64,000 nucleotides of DNA from Bog-532 sp963720945. GTDB lineage: Bacteria; Actinomycetota; Actinomycetes; Streptosporangiales; Streptosporangiaceae. Positions 44,004 through 53,177 of this stretch are shown here, piece by piece. Every line of letters starts with the position of its first letter. Position 1 is the first letter of the stretch. Below the pieces are notes generated by a model. The model was not told the DNA's origin, searched no databases, and worked only from the letters and a program-made list of their open reading frames with translations. A program made the position numbers and the translations under genes. Where the stretch lies: the NCBI GenBank assembly GCA_963720945.1, contig CAVRHH010000012.1, positions 62,001 to 126,000 of the forward strand, given 5' to 3'.

Positions 44004-45005
44004 ATGACCGCACCGCCCGCCCCCTACCCTGACTACCTGATCACCCTGGCCGGCCCCGGTTCGGGCGCCGGCGCCGGGGTGCCCGGCGCCGCTGTCCGTG
44101 ACGCCGCGACGGGCCGGGTCATCGACAGGCTCCCGGGGCGGATGTACGCGGCCGTCGCCGGGACGGCAAGCAACCGCGTGTTCTTCCTGACCGGCCCCTC
44201 CAGCTGGGGGCAGGCCACGAACCGGGCCCCGGGCATCAGCCAGATCCCGCCCGGCGGGGCCATCCGCGTCCAGCTCAATGACGACGGGACAGTCGCCGGC
44301 CTTACCGCCGTCCCCGGCATCGCGGAACCGGGATCGGGCCGGCCCGGCCCGGCCGGCCTGGCCGCGACCGCGGACGGCAGCACGGTGGCGTTCCCGGCCC
44401 GCCATCAGCGAGGCGGCCCGCCGGCGCCACCGGGCACGGCCGGCGTTTCCCCGGCCCAAGTCCACCTGGTCGCGGTCAGCACCGGTGAGCACACCATCTG
44501 GCAGGCGGGATCGGACGGCTTCGTCAGTCACTTGTCCTTTTCCGCCGACGGCCACCGAATGGCCTTCAGCTGGCACGGCGCCGGCGAGGACAACGGCATC
44601 CGGGTCGTCGACCTGCCCGGAACGGCGACAGGCCCGATCTGCACCACACCGAGCCACCTGGTCATAGCCGAGCAGAACAGTCTCGGCAACCTCGGGCAGG
44701 CCGTCATCAGCCCAGACGGCACGGCGATCTACGTCACCGCCGCGCGGTACGGTCCTGGCGGCCAGCCCGTTACCCGGCTGGCCGAGGTATCAGTGGCGGA
44801 CGGCGAACTCCAGCGGATCGCCTACGAACGCCGCGGCGCCGACCCCGGCAACATGATCTTTGGCTGGGGATCACTGGCCATCGACCCGGCCGGGCTGCAC
44901 GCGCTCATCGCCTACTCCGGGAACCTCGGCCGGATCGACCTCGGCACCGGACAGCTCACCGAACTGCCCATCGAAGAAAACGGGGCCTTCGACATCGCCT
45001 GGTAA
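44004..45005 (+). CDS. Beta-propeller (WD40/TolB-like) protein
   Basis: A 333-residue protein with repeated propeller signatures: LAATADGSTVAFPAR, LSFSADGHRMAFSWHG, AVISPDGTAIYVTAAR and LAIDPAGLHALIAYSG. There is no signal peptide, so it is probably cytoplasmic. GGGAGG precedes the ATG at 44004; the ATG at 43962 is rejected. Partner and ligand are unknown. Confidence 0.82.
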   Translation: MTAPPAPYPDYLITLAGPGSGAGAGVPGAAVRDAATGRVIDRLPGRMYAAVAGTASNRVFFLTGPSSWGQATNRAPGISQIPPGGAIRVQLNDDGTVAGLTAVPGIAEPGSGRPGPAGLAATADGSTVAFPARHQRGGPPAPPGTAGVSPAQVHLVAVSTGEHTIWQAGSDGFVSHLSFSADGHRMAFSWHGAGEDNGIRVVDLPGTATGPICTTPSHLVIAEQNSLGNLGQAVISPDGTAIYVTAARYGPGGQPVTRLAEVSVADGELQRIAYERRGADPGNMIFGWGSLAIDPAGLHALIAYSGNLGRIDLGTGQLTELPIEENGAFDIAW

Positions 45006-45059
45006 CCAGCCAGCGCACCCGAATGCCGTTGACCAGCCCTTCCGCCGCTCCCCGCGCTC

Positions 45060-46232
45060 TCACGGTGCCCGACGGTTCCTGCTGGGAGCCGGATCGGGCA
45101 GGTGGAGGGCGGCGAGGACCGCGGAGAAGGCCGCCTCCCAGTCGTGCGCGGGACGGGGCGGCCCGTCCGGCGCTCCCCCGCCGGTAGCCGCCCGCGTAGC
45201 CGGGTCCGGCGCGGCGGCCAGGGCGGCGAGGGTGCTGGACACGACGGCCCCGGGGTCGGCCGAGGTCACCGAGGCGTGGCCCAGTTCCAGCTCGTGCTGG
45301 CAGTTGTCCCGGCCGTGGCCGGGCACGACATCGAGGACCAGCAGTGGGCGGCCTACGGCCCGGGCCTCGGCGCAGGTACCGCCGGAGCTGGTGATCACGA
45401 GATCCGACGCGGCCATCAGTTCCGGGATGCGATCGGTGTAGCCGAACGCCCGGATTCCCGGCTGGCGCCGCGCGGCCGCCCGCAGCGCGGCTTCGAGCCG
45501 GTTGTTCCGCCCGGCCACGGCCAGCGCCTGGACGCCCGCGTCCGCCAGCGCGGATGCCACCTCCGCGACCGGGCCCAGCCCCCAGCCGCCGGACATCACC
45601 AGCACGCACCGGGCCTCGGCCGGGATCCCGAGCGTGTCCCGCGCCTGGGCCCGGGACGGCGGCGTGCGGAAGGCGGCCCGGACCGGGGGCGGCACGATCC
45701 GGACCTGCGCCTGGGGCGCAAACCGGCGGACGGCGCATTCGGCCACGCGCGAGGTCACCAGGTACATGTCGACGTGCGGATGGACCCACAGCCGGTGCGG
45801 GGTGACATCGGCGCAGAACACCACGTGACGCATGGCCGGGTACCGTTCCGCGACGGCGCTGACCGCCGAGGCGCCGGTGGCGAAAACGGAGATGGCCAGG
45901 TGCGCGGGCCTCTGGTCGAGCAGCCGGGTCAGCGCGGGCACGATCCGGCGGCGGGCCGCGGCGTCGGTCAGCAGCGCCAGCCGGTTACCCGGGCGCAGCG
46001 CGGCGAAGTAGTAGGCGTCGTACAGGCCGGGCACGGCGAGCAGGGAGCGGAACACCTGCTCGCCGGCACCGCTGGCGCGCCGGCCGAGCAGCCGCATCGC
46101 GTCCGCGGTCTGGGTGGACCAGCCCCGGGAGGCCAGGGAGGCGGCGCACGTCTGCGCCATGGCGTCGTGTCCCAGGCCGATCGCGCCCGAGACGAGCAGG
46201 GCATGGCCGCGATCCCCCGGCAGCGGTTCCAT
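45060..46232 (-). CDS. MGDG-synthase-like glycosyltransferase (GT28 type)
   Basis: A 390-residue GT-B glycosyltransferase. The N-terminal half starts LLVSGAIGLGHDAMAQTCAA, as in monogalactosyl-diacylglycerol synthases and processive diacylglycerol glucosyltransferases. The C-terminal half has VLVMSGGWGLGPVAEV, then the sugar-nucleotide site SDLVITSSGGTCAEARAVGR. It probably transfers a sugar from a nucleotide donor to a membrane lipid. GGGAAGGGG precedes the ATG at 46232. Divergent from a polysaccharide deacetylase. Confidence 0.82.
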   Translation of the reverse strand: MEPLPGDRGHALLVSGAIGLGHDAMAQTCAASLASRGWSTQTADAMRLLGRRASGAGEQVFRSLLAVPGLYDAYYFAALRPGNRLALLTDAAARRRIVPALTRLLDQRPAHLAISVFATGASAVSAVAERYPAMRHVVFCADVTPHRLWVHPHVDMYLVTSRVAECAVRRFAPQAQVRIVPPPVRAAFRTPPSRAQARDTLGIPAEARCVLVMSGGWGLGPVAEVASALADAGVQALAVAGRNNRLEAALRAAARRQPGIRAFGYTDRIPELMAASDLVITSSGGTCAEARAVGRPLLVLDVVPGHGRDNCQHELELGHASVTSADPGAVVSSTLAALAAAPDPATRAATGGGAPDGPPRPAHDWEAAFSAVLAALHLPDPAPSRNRRAP

Positions 46233-46327
46233 CGGCGCGCCCCTTCCCTGGCCGGCCTGGTGCATGCGGGGTGCCCGCCGTGTCATGTTAGATATCATTC
46301 GCCGCTGCGCGGGCGTGCCGCGGGTTG

Positions 46328-46370
46328 CGATAACTGGGTCCCCGCACGCCCACCGGGGACCCAGTTATCG
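46328..46370. promoter_or_regulatory. Long inverted repeat between glycosyltransferase and deacetylase
   Basis: Perfect 17-bp arms: CGATAACTGGGTCCCCG (46328-46344) and CGGGGACCCAGTTATCG (46354-46370), with a nine-base loop. It lies 47 bases before the deacetylase start and 96 bases from the glycosyltransferase start. It could be an operator, an RNA hairpin in the deacetylase leader, or a mobile-element relic. Confidence 0.8.
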
Positions 46371-46416
46371 TGTCAGGGCGCAGGGGCAGGCGTGGCGGAA
46401 GGGAGCCGACCAGACG

Positions 46417-47154
46417 GTGGCCAGGACGAGGACGGTGCTGATCGCGGCGGGACTGGCCGCGTCCGGGGTGGCGGTTGCCCAGGGCGGTCCCGGCCTGACC
46501 GCGCTCGGGCCGGTCCGCCGCCTGGCCGGCCAGCTCGCCGGCTACGGCGACCCCGGGCACGTGGCGCTGACCTTCGACGACGGCCCGGATCCCCGGTCGA
46601 CGCCGGCTTTCCTCGAGCTGCTGAGGCAGCGGGACGTGCACGCGACGTTCTTCATGCTGGGATCGATGGCCGCGGCGGCGCCGGGGCTCGCCGCCGAGGT
46701 GGCGGCGGCCGGGCACGAGGTCGGCGTGCACGGCTGGCAGCACCGGTACCTGACGGTGCGCGGCCCGCGCGGCACCTTCGCGGATATGGCGCGCGCCCGG
46801 GACACGATCGCCGCCCTCACCGGGCAGGCGCCGGCGCTTTTCCGGCCGCCCTACGGGGTGCTCAGCGGCAGTGCCCTGCTCGCGGCCCGGCGGCTGGGGC
46901 TGCGCCCGCTGCTGTGGACCTGCTGGGGCCGTGAATGGGCGCCCGGCGCGACACCGGAAACGGTCCGCCGGACGCTGCGCAGGAACCTGAGCGGTGGCGG
47001 CACTGTGCTGCTGCACGACTCGGACGCGACATCACCGCCCGGCGCCTCCCGTGCGGCGCTGGGCGCACTGCCCTGGCTGCTCGACGAGTGCGCCCGGCGG
47101 GGCCTGGTGAGCGGCCCCGCCGCAAGTCACGGTCTCGGTAAAGATGACAGCTGA
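46417..47154 (+). CDS. Polysaccharide deacetylase (CE4/NodB family)
   Basis: Removes acetyl groups from N-acetylated cell-surface glycans. NodB motifs: LTFDDGPDPRSTPAF (metal Asp-Asp), HEVGVHGWQHRYL (metal His pair), LFRPPYGVLSG and LLHDSDATSP. A hydrophobic N-terminus (VLIAAGLAASGVAVAQ) is a signal or anchor. The GTG at 46417 is chosen; the frame upstream covers the inverted repeat and is not like the family. Ends 10 bases from a convergent gene. Confidence 0.88.
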   Translation: MARTRTVLIAAGLAASGVAVAQGGPGLTALGPVRRLAGQLAGYGDPGHVALTFDDGPDPRSTPAFLELLRQRDVHATFFMLGSMAAAAPGLAAEVAAAGHEVGVHGWQHRYLTVRGPRGTFADMARARDTIAALTGQAPALFRPPYGVLSGSALLAARRLGLRPLLWTCWGREWAPGATPETVRRTLRRNLSGGGTVLLHDSDATSPPGASRAALGALPWLLDECARRGLVSGPAASHGLGKDDS

Positions 47155-47163
47155 ACGGCCAGC

Positions 47164-47625
47164 TCAGGCGGCGCGGCGGCGTGAGCGCGCGGCCACTCCA
47201 GCGCCGCCGGTCAGGCCGAAGACCACGGCGCCGTGCCAGAGCCCGGCCAGGGCCCCGCCGACGATGCCGCCGCCCAGCACGATCGAGAGCGCGAAGACGA
47301 TCGCCAGCGTCGCCACCCCCGGGAGCAGGGCGAAACGCCACGGGTTGGCGCGGGCCCACCGGATGGCGCGGCTTGACCGCTCGCGCCACAGGGCCCCGGC
47401 CGCCGCGACGACGAAGAACGCGACGACGCCCAGCGACAGCGCGTCATTGAGGCCCCCGAGCCCGAAGCTGCCACCGATCACATGCCAGCCGAAGTCGCCG
47501 AGGGCGACGATCCCGCCGGTAACGGCGGCGCCGGTCCACGGAGCCTGCGATATCGCATCCCCGGAAACCGACATCTCCTCGCGCCGGGACAGACCCGGCT
47601 CATTCATCTTCGTTGATGCGGACAT
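47164..47625 (-). CDS. Small membrane protein, unknown function
   Basis: A 153-residue protein with about four hydrophobic segments (GGIVALGDFGWHVIGG, LSLGVVAFFVVAAAGALW, FALLPGVATLAIVFALSIVL and WHGAVVFGLTGGAGVAA) and an N-terminal polar stretch. AAGGAG lies five bases before the ATG, a strong start. I do not recognise a family. Confidence 0.7.
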   Translation of the reverse strand: MSASTKMNEPGLSRREEMSVSGDAISQAPWTGAAVTGGIVALGDFGWHVIGGSFGLGGLNDALSLGVVAFFVVAAAGALWRERSSRAIRWARANPWRFALLPGVATLAIVFALSIVLGGGIVGGALAGLWHGAVVFGLTGGAGVAARSRRRAA

Positions 47626-47941
47626 TTCAGCTCCTTGTGCGAATCACGCTATGCCCCGAACTCACGTTATATCGCGTCTACGGGTAGCCTACCATGCTGG
47701 TGTGACTGTTTCCCGATATGTCGCCTTCGCGGTCGGGACCGCCGACCGGTATACGCGCCCGAGGCAGACCCGCAGCCTTATCGTCGCGACCGGAACCGAA
47801 GGCTCCCTGTGAGAACCCTTAAGGAGTGTGCAGAGTGAGGCCATCTTCGGGGAAGGAAGAGGAGAGAGTACGGCGGCGGCCGTATGAGGCCTGGTAGCAC
47901 CCGCAGCGACCGAGGGCGCTTTTACGGCGAAGGCGATGAGG
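47626..47941 (+). other. Promoter and leader of the first HtrA-like gene
   Basis: About 315 bases. An A/T-richer patch (ACGTTATATCGCGTC at about 47663-47677) probably holds a promoter. No gene is supported; one plus frame covers it but shows no family likeness. Confidence 0.4.
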
Positions 47942-49384
47942 ATGCAGGACAACGAGACCGGGGCAAGGGGTATCCCGTGGGAAACAGGGGGCTCCAGTGA
48001 CTCGGGGGGCGCGAGCGGTACGGGCTCCGGGGACGACCCCGGAATCGCCGCGGACAGCCCCGGAATCGGCGGGAATGGCGCGGGCGCTGCCTACGATAAG
48101 CGGCCGCGGCGGCGCAAGCGGGGCCGGGTCGCGGTGTACGCGGGTGTGGCCGTGCTGGCCGCGGGCCTCGGGGCCGCGGCCACGGTCGGCCTGAACAGCG
48201 GCGCGGCCGCCCCCTCCACCGGCGTCTCCTCGCACCAGGTGCCCGGCCCGGGGAACGACGTCGGCACCACCGGCCGGGGCACGCTGAACAAGGCGCACGT
48301 CGCCGCCAAGGTCGAACCGGGCGTCGTCGACATCGACGCGGCGATCGCGTACTCCGGCGGGACTTCATCCGAGGGAACCGGAATGGTGCTCAGCGCCGAT
48401 GGCCTGGTGCTCACGAACAACCACGTGATCGACGGGGCCAGGACGATCAACGTCACGCTGGTGACGACCGGCAAGGTCTTCCACGCCACGGTGGCCGGCT
48501 ACGACGCCACTCATGACGTGGCGCTGCTCCGGCTCAACGGCGCGGCCGGGCTGAAGGTCGTGCAGGTCGGCAACTCCGCCCAGGTAACGCTGGGCACCCC
48601 GGTCCTGGCCCTGGGCAACGCCGAAGGTCAGGGCGGGACGCCGGCGCTGGCGGAAGGCATCATCAACAGCCTCAACAAGACGATCAGCCCCACCGACGAG
48701 AGCACCGGTGCCACCGAGACCCTGCACGGGATGCTGCAGACCAACGCGGACATCGTGTCCGGCGATTCGGGCGGCCCGCTTGCCAACTCGGCTGGCCAGG
48801 TGATCGGCATGGACACCGCGAACGCCTCGAGTTCGCAGGGCTCCTCGTCCGTGCTCGGCTACGCGATCCCGATCAACACCGCGCTGGCCGTGGCGCGCCA
48901 GATCGCGGCGGGCCAGGCCAGCGCGACGGTGCAGATCGGCCTGCCCGGCTTCCTCGGCGTGCTGGTCCCGGAGAGCGGCAGCGCCAGTCCGCAGCAGCAG
49001 GCGCAGCAGCAGCGGCAGCAGATTCAGCAGCAGCAGAGTGCCGGGCCCGGCGGCCCGCCCAGCGGCGGCAGCAACGGCCAGCCCGCACAGAACGCGGGGT
49101 GCACCAGCGACGACTCGGACACTACTGTGCCGTCACGCATCGCGCCCGCAAGCTCCGGCGCCCTGGTCGACGGCGTGCTCTGCGGCACCGCGGCCGCGGC
49201 CGCCGGGATCGTGAGCGGAGACGTGATCACCACAGTCAACGGCCAGGCGATCACGACCCCGGGTTCGCTGACCGCGCTGATGTCCGGGTCTCGCCCGGGC
49301 AGCAAGGTGACCCTGAGCTGGGAAACGCCGGACGGCCAGCAGCGAAAGGCCACCCTCGCGCTGACCGCCGCGCCAGCGAAGTGA
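47942..49384 (+). CDS. HtrA/DegP-like trypsin-type protease with PDZ domain
   Basis: A membrane-anchored protease of about 480 residues. Cytoplasmic Gly/Ser-rich N-terminus, basic patch and helix (VAVYAGVAVLAAGLGAAATV), S1C protease domain with His161 (LTNNHVID), Asp192 (HDVALLRL) and Ser276 (SGDSGGPL), then a Gln-rich linker and a C-terminal PDZ domain (AAAAGIVSGDVITTVNGQAI). Likely degrades or chaperones misfolded envelope proteins. The ATG at 47942 (MQDNE) is chosen over 47936 by likeness to the paralogue at 49726. One of two tandem copies. Confidence 0.9.
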   Translation: MQDNETGARGIPWETGGSSDSGGASGTGSGDDPGIAADSPGIGGNGAGAAYDKRPRRRKRGRVAVYAGVAVLAAGLGAAATVGLNSGAAAPSTGVSSHQVPGPGNDVGTTGRGTLNKAHVAAKVEPGVVDIDAAIAYSGGTSSEGTGMVLSADGLVLTNNHVIDGARTINVTLVTTGKVFHATVAGYDATHDVALLRLNGAAGLKVVQVGNSAQVTLGTPVLALGNAEGQGGTPALAEGIINSLNKTISPTDESTGATETLHGMLQTNADIVSGDSGGPLANSAGQVIGMDTANASSSQGSSSVLGYAIPINTALAVARQIAAGQASATVQIGLPGFLGVLVPESGSASPQQQAQQQRQQIQQQQSAGPGGPPSGGSNGQPAQNAGCTSDDSDTTVPSRIAPASSGALVDGVLCGTAAAAAGIVSGDVITTVNGQAITTPGSLTALMSGSRPGSKVTLSWETPDGQQRKATLALTAAPAK

Positions 49385-49725
49385 GCCGCGCAGCTATGGT
49401 GATTTATGTCACAACATGACAGGCCACCGCGATGCGCGCGGCGATTACGGTGCACGCCATGACGATTTCCGGCAGCCTGTGCACGCTGGCCGGCCGGACC
49501 GCGATAGTCGCGATAGTGAGGACCGCGATGGGCAGATGGCTTATGGGACGGTCACGCGGTCAGCCACGCCACGTTCTCTTCATAACCTGAAGGGGGCATT
49601 CAGGTAACGCCCAGGGATAGATGGCTAACTAAAAAACGAAGCGGTGACCGGAAACCAGGACGGCCGCCGGGACAGCGGAACCGGGTGAGCCCGCCTCACC
49701 CGGTCTCAACACGAGGGCGATAGTG
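49385..49725 (+). other. Spacer between the two HtrA-like genes
   Basis: About 340 bases. Holds an inverted repeat (49680-49704) just before the second gene and an A-rich patch (TAACTAAAAAACGAAG, about 49624-49639). The short frame at 49416-49607 has no ribosome site or family likeness. Confidence 0.45.
49680..49704 (+). promoter_or_regulatory. Hairpin ahead of the second HtrA-like gene
   Basis: ACCGGGTGAG (49680-49689) and CTCACCCGGT (49695-49704), 10-bp perfect stem with a five-base loop, ending 21 bases before the start codon. It may terminate the upstream transcript or hide or expose the ribosome site. Confidence 0.55.
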
Positions 49726-51648
49726 ATGCAGGAAGACCAGAGCGGTAGCGAGCACGGGCCTGGCGGCGAACAGCGGCCGCCTGAGAACGCCGGCCCTCAG
49801 GTCTCTACGCCGGGCGGCGGAACAACGCCCTGGAAGAGCGCGGACGACACCACCTCCTTCGGCAATGCCGGGCGCGGTGACACGGTGTCCTTCGGGCGGC
49901 CCAATGAGCCGGCCGCTGGCGAGCAGCAGGCCGGAGCGGGCGGCTACGGGACGCTGCCCGCCGCCAGCTACGGCCAGAGCGGCCACGGCCAGCCCCCGGG
50001 CGGGTATGGGCAGGGCGGCGGGCCCGGCCAGGATCCGTGGGGCCGCCAGGGTGCCGGATCCGGGCAGGCCGGGGCAGCGGGCGGTTACGGCCAGCAGGGC
50101 GGGTACGGGCAGCAGGGCGGGTACGGGCAGCAGGGCGGGTACGGGCAGCAGGGCGGGTACGGGCAGCAGGGCGGGTACGGGCAGGCTGACAGCTACGGTC
50201 AGCCTGGCTCTTATGGCCAGCCGGGTTCCTACGGCCAGCCCGGTGACTACAGCGCGGCCGGAGGTTACGGGCAGCCGGGCGGGTACGGCCCGGGCGGACC
50301 CGGCGGGCCGGGCGGGTACGGCACCCCGGCCGGCGGATACGGCGGCTGGGGCAGCCCCGCGGGCGGCTACGGGGAGCCGCCGCCGCGTAAGCGCCGTGGC
50401 CTGACAGTTCTCATCGTGGTCGCCGTCCTGGCCGCCGCGGCCGGGGCCGGCACCGCGGTCGCGCTGAACGGCAACGGCGGCAATGGCTCGCCCGGCGTGT
50501 CCTCCAACGACGTCCCGGCACCAGCGAGCAACGGCAACAGCAACGGCAACGGCAACACCAACTCGAACCTCAACGCCAGCGCGGTGACCGCCAAGGTGGA
50601 GCCGGGGGTGGTGGACATCACCTCCACGCTCAACTACCAGAGCGAGACGGCGGAAGGCACCGGGATGGTACTCAACTCCAACGGCCTGGTCCTCACCAAC
50701 AATCACGTCATCAACGGCGCCACCAGCATCAAGGCCACCCTGGTCACCTCGGGCACGACCTACACCGCGCGCGTCGTCGGCTACGACGTGACCGACGACG
50801 TGGCGCTGCTGCAGCTGCAGAACGCCTCGAACCTGAAGACCGTGTCGGTGGGCAACTCCTCGCAGGTCACGCTGGGGACCCCGGTTCTGGCCATCGGCAA
50901 CGCGGGCGGCCAGGGCGGCACCCCCACGGTGGCCCCCGGCATCATCAACGCCACGGACCGGACCATCACGGCCGGCGATCAGGGCAGCGGGACGACCGAG
51001 ACGCTGCACGGCATGCTGCAGACCAGCGCGCAGATCCAGCCGGGCGACTCCGGCGGCCCGCTGGCCAACGCCGCGGGCAAGGTGATCGGCATGGACACCG
51101 CGGCGAGCAGTTCCAGCTCGGAATCGTCCAGCAGCTCGACCATGGGCTATGCGATCCCGATCAACACGGCCCTGTCCATCGCCCGCCAGATCGCGGCGGG
51201 CCAGAGCAGCTCGACGATCCAGATCGGCCTGCCCGGCTTCCTGGGCGTGCTGGTGCCGCAGAGCAACAGCTCCAGCCCGCAGCAGCAGGCCCAGCAGCAG
51301 CAGCAGGGCCAGAGCGGCGGATTCGGCGGATTCGGCGGCGGCAGTAGCGGCGGCAGCCAGAGCTGCGTCAACACCGCCACGTCCAACACGGTCCCGGCCA
51401 CGATCGCGCCCGCCAGCTCGGGAGCGCTCATCGACAACGTGCTGTGCGGCAGCGCGGCGGCCACGGCCGGGCTCTCCGCCGGTGACGTCATCACCGCCGT
51501 CAACGGCCAGGCCGTCACGTCCCCCGGCTCGCTGACGACGATCATGGCCAAGTACCACGGCGGCGACAAGGTGTCGGTCAGCTACGTCTCCACCAGCGGA
51601 GGCAAGCAGACCGCCTCGCTGACCCTCGGCACGAGCCCGGCGAAGTAA
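49726..51648 (+). CDS. HtrA-like protease with GYGQQGG repeats and PDZ domain
   Basis: Paralogue of the gene at 47942, about 640 residues. The N-terminus is much longer (about 220 residues) and made of Gly/Gln/Tyr repeats, GYGQQGG about six times and then variants such as SYGQPG. Then a membrane helix (TVLIVVAVLAAAAGAGTAVA), a protease domain with His327 (LTNNHVIN), Asp358 (DDVALLQL) and Ser442 (PGDSGGPL), a Gln/Gly linker, and a PDZ domain (ATAGLSAGDVITAVNGQAV). GAGGG lies nine bases before the ATG at 49726; GTG at 49723 is less likely. Confidence 0.9.
   Translation: MQEDQSGSEHGPGGEQRPPENAGPQVSTPGGGTTPWKSADDTTSFGNAGRGDTVSFGRPNEPAAGEQQAGAGGYGTLPAASYGQSGHGQPPGGYGQGGGPGQDPWGRQGAGSGQAGAAGGYGQQGGYGQQGGYGQQGGYGQQGGYGQQGGYGQADSYGQPGSYGQPGSYGQPGDYSAAGGYGQPGGYGPGGPGGPGGYGTPAGGYGGWGSPAGGYGEPPPRKRRGLTVLIVVAVLAAAAGAGTAVALNGNGGNGSPGVSSNDVPAPASNGNSNGNGNTNSNLNASAVTAKVEPGVVDITSTLNYQSETAEGTGMVLNSNGLVLTNNHVINGATSIKATLVTSGTTYTARVVGYDVTDDVALLQLQNASNLKTVSVGNSSQVTLGTPVLAIGNAGGQGGTPTVAPGIINATDRTITAGDQGSGTTETLHGMLQTSAQIQPGDSGGPLANAAGKVIGMDTAASSSSSESSSSSTMGYAIPINTALSIARQIAAGQSSSTIQIGLPGFLGVLVPQSNSSSPQQQAQQQQQGQSGGFGGFGGGSSGGSQSCVNTATSNTVPATIAPASSGALIDNVLCGSAAATAGLSAGDVITAVNGQAVTSPGSLTTIMAKYHGGDKVSVSYVSTSGGKQTASLTLGTSPAK
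50084..50190. repeat. 18-bp coding repeats (GYGQQG)
   Basis: About six near-identical copies of GGCGGGTACGGGCAGCAG in a row, each coding GGYGQQ in frame. Prone to copy-number change. The encoded Tyr/Gln/Gly sequence is of the low-complexity kind often found in phase-separating or self-associating proteins. Confidence 0.85.
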
Positions 51649-51674
51649 TCGCGCGGCACGATCTCCCAGGCGGG

Positions 51675-51704
51675 CGGCCCGCCGGCCAGGTGGCCGGCGG
51701 GCCG
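51675..51704. terminator. Bidirectional terminator between HtrA-like gene and dapE
   Basis: A 13-bp perfect stem, CGGCCCGCCGGCC (51675-51687) and its complement (51692-51704), with loop AGGT. It lies between two convergent genes, 27 and 81 bases from their stops. Confidence 0.8.
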
Positions 51705-51784
51705 TTCGCTGCCCGGGCGGACAGCAGGCCAGATCGTCGCTCAGGAACGCCGCCGGGGCGGTACCGCACAGGCCAGGCCGCCGC

Positions 51785-52864
51785 TCAGGAACGGGTCAGC
51801 CAGCCGCGCATCCGCTCCTCGCAGGCGGCGATCTTCGGGATCTCGACGTACTCATCAGGGGTGTGCGCGATCTCGGAGATTCCCGGGCCGTAGTTGACGG
51901 CCGGGATGCCGAGCTCCGCGAACCGCGCGACATCGGTCCAGCCGAGTTTGGCCCGCGGCGCACCGCCGACGGCCGCGGCGAACGAGGCGGCCGGTCCCTG
52001 ATCCAGGCCCGGCCTGGCCCCGGGAGCGACGTCCACGATGGCGACCTCCCAGCCACTGAAGACCTCGCGGAGGTGCTGTTCGGCGGCGGCGGCGTCCCGG
52101 TCCGGCGCGAACCGGTAGTTGACGGTGACCACGCACCGGTCCGGGATCACGTTGCCGGCCACGCCGCCGGTGATGCCGACCGCGTTCAGTCCCTCGTGGT
52201 AGCGCAGGCCGTCGACCTCGGGCTGGCGTGGCTCGTAGCGGCGCAAGATGTCGATGATCCGGCCCGCCTCATGAATGGCGTTACGGCCCATCCAGGACCG
52301 GGCACTGTGCGCGCGCCGGCCGGCCGCGGTGACCTCGGCGCGCATGGTGCCCTGGCAGCCGCCCTCGATCTCACACCCGCTTGGCTCCATCAGCACCGCG
52401 AAGTCACCGGCGAGCAGCCCGGGGTTGCTCCGGCTGAGCCGGCCCAGGCCGTTCCGCGCCGCCTCGACCTCCTCGCAGTCGTAGAACACGTAGGTGACGT
52501 CGCGCACCGGCTCGGGCACGCTGGCCGCGAGCCGGAGCTGGACCGCGACGCCGGCCTTCATGTCCGTGGTCCCGCAGCCGTAGAGCCGGTCCTGGGCGGA
52601 CGCGGGGTCACGCTCGACGCGGGAGGGGAGATTTCCGGCGACCGGAACGGTGTCGATGTGGCCGGCCAGGATGACGCGCTGCCCGCGGCCCAGGCCGGTG
52701 CGCGCGACGATGGAATTGCCGTCACGGTACACGGCCAGATGGGGCAGCGCGCGCAGGGCGCTCTCGATCGCGCCGGCAAGGACGGCTTCGTCACCGCTCA
52801 CCGAGGGGACGTCGACGATGCTCGCGGTGAGCGCGGCCGCGTCGGCAGACAGGTCCAGTTCCAC
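51785..52864 (-). CDS. Succinyl-diaminopimelate desuccinylase
   Basis: Zinc metallohydrolase (M20) that removes succinate from N-succinyl-LL-diaminopimelate in lysine and cell-wall synthesis. Metal-binding motifs: LAGHIDTVPVAGN, YGCGTTDMKAGVAV, FYDCEEVEAARNGLG, LMEPSGCEIEGGCQGT and, at the end, GISEIAHTPDEYVEI. A dimerisation domain lies between. Length 359 residues, normal. Start is GTG at 52864. Confidence 0.93.
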   Translation of the reverse strand: MELDLSADAAALTASIVDVPSVSGDEAVLAGAIESALRALPHLAVYRDGNSIVARTGLGRGQRVILAGHIDTVPVAGNLPSRVERDPASAQDRLYGCGTTDMKAGVAVQLRLAASVPEPVRDVTYVFYDCEEVEAARNGLGRLSRSNPGLLAGDFAVLMEPSGCEIEGGCQGTMRAEVTAAGRRAHSARSWMGRNAIHEAGRIIDILRRYEPRQPEVDGLRYHEGLNAVGITGGVAGNVIPDRCVVTVNYRFAPDRDAAAAEQHLREVFSGWEVAIVDVAPGARPGLDQGPAASFAAAVGGAPRAKLGWTDVARFAELGIPAVNYGPGISEIAHTPDEYVEIPKIAACEERMRGWLTRS

Positions 52865-52982
52865 CCGCGCAGCCTAATCGGATGCCCGGCCGCCCGCCGC
52901 GCCGGCCGCCCGCCGCGGCCGGCCGCCCGCCGCGCTGGTCCTGCCGCCGCGACCCGCGCGGGGCGGCAGGTGGCCGCACGGC

Positions 52983-53177
52983 ATGGGTGTGCTGCCGGGC
53001 AGCGCATTCGGTGACGACCCGCGGGCGCTGCGGCTGCGCGTGGCCACCGGCCTGCTCTACGGCGAGACCGACGCCCAGCGCAAGGCGGCCCTGGCGGCGG
53101 CCGACGCCCGGGAGCTGCCCTGGGTGGCGGCGTCGCTGGCCCGGATCGGGGAGGCACTCGGCGAGCTCACCGGGTGA
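52983..53177 (+). pseudogene. C-terminal fragment of a PLP aminotransferase
   Basis: The 64 codons GVLPGSAFGDDPRALRLRVA through LLYGETDAQRKAALAA and LPWVAASLARIGEAL match the last part of class I/II aminotransferases from actinobacteria. There is no room upstream for the rest of the enzyme; 52865-52982 is a run of GGCCGCCCGCCGC repeats. Probably a deletion remnant. Confidence 0.6.

Noticed and set aside
49416..49607. 63-codon ORF between the HtrA-like genes
   Set aside because: No ribosome site, biased composition (Arg, Asp) and no domain; treated as spacer.
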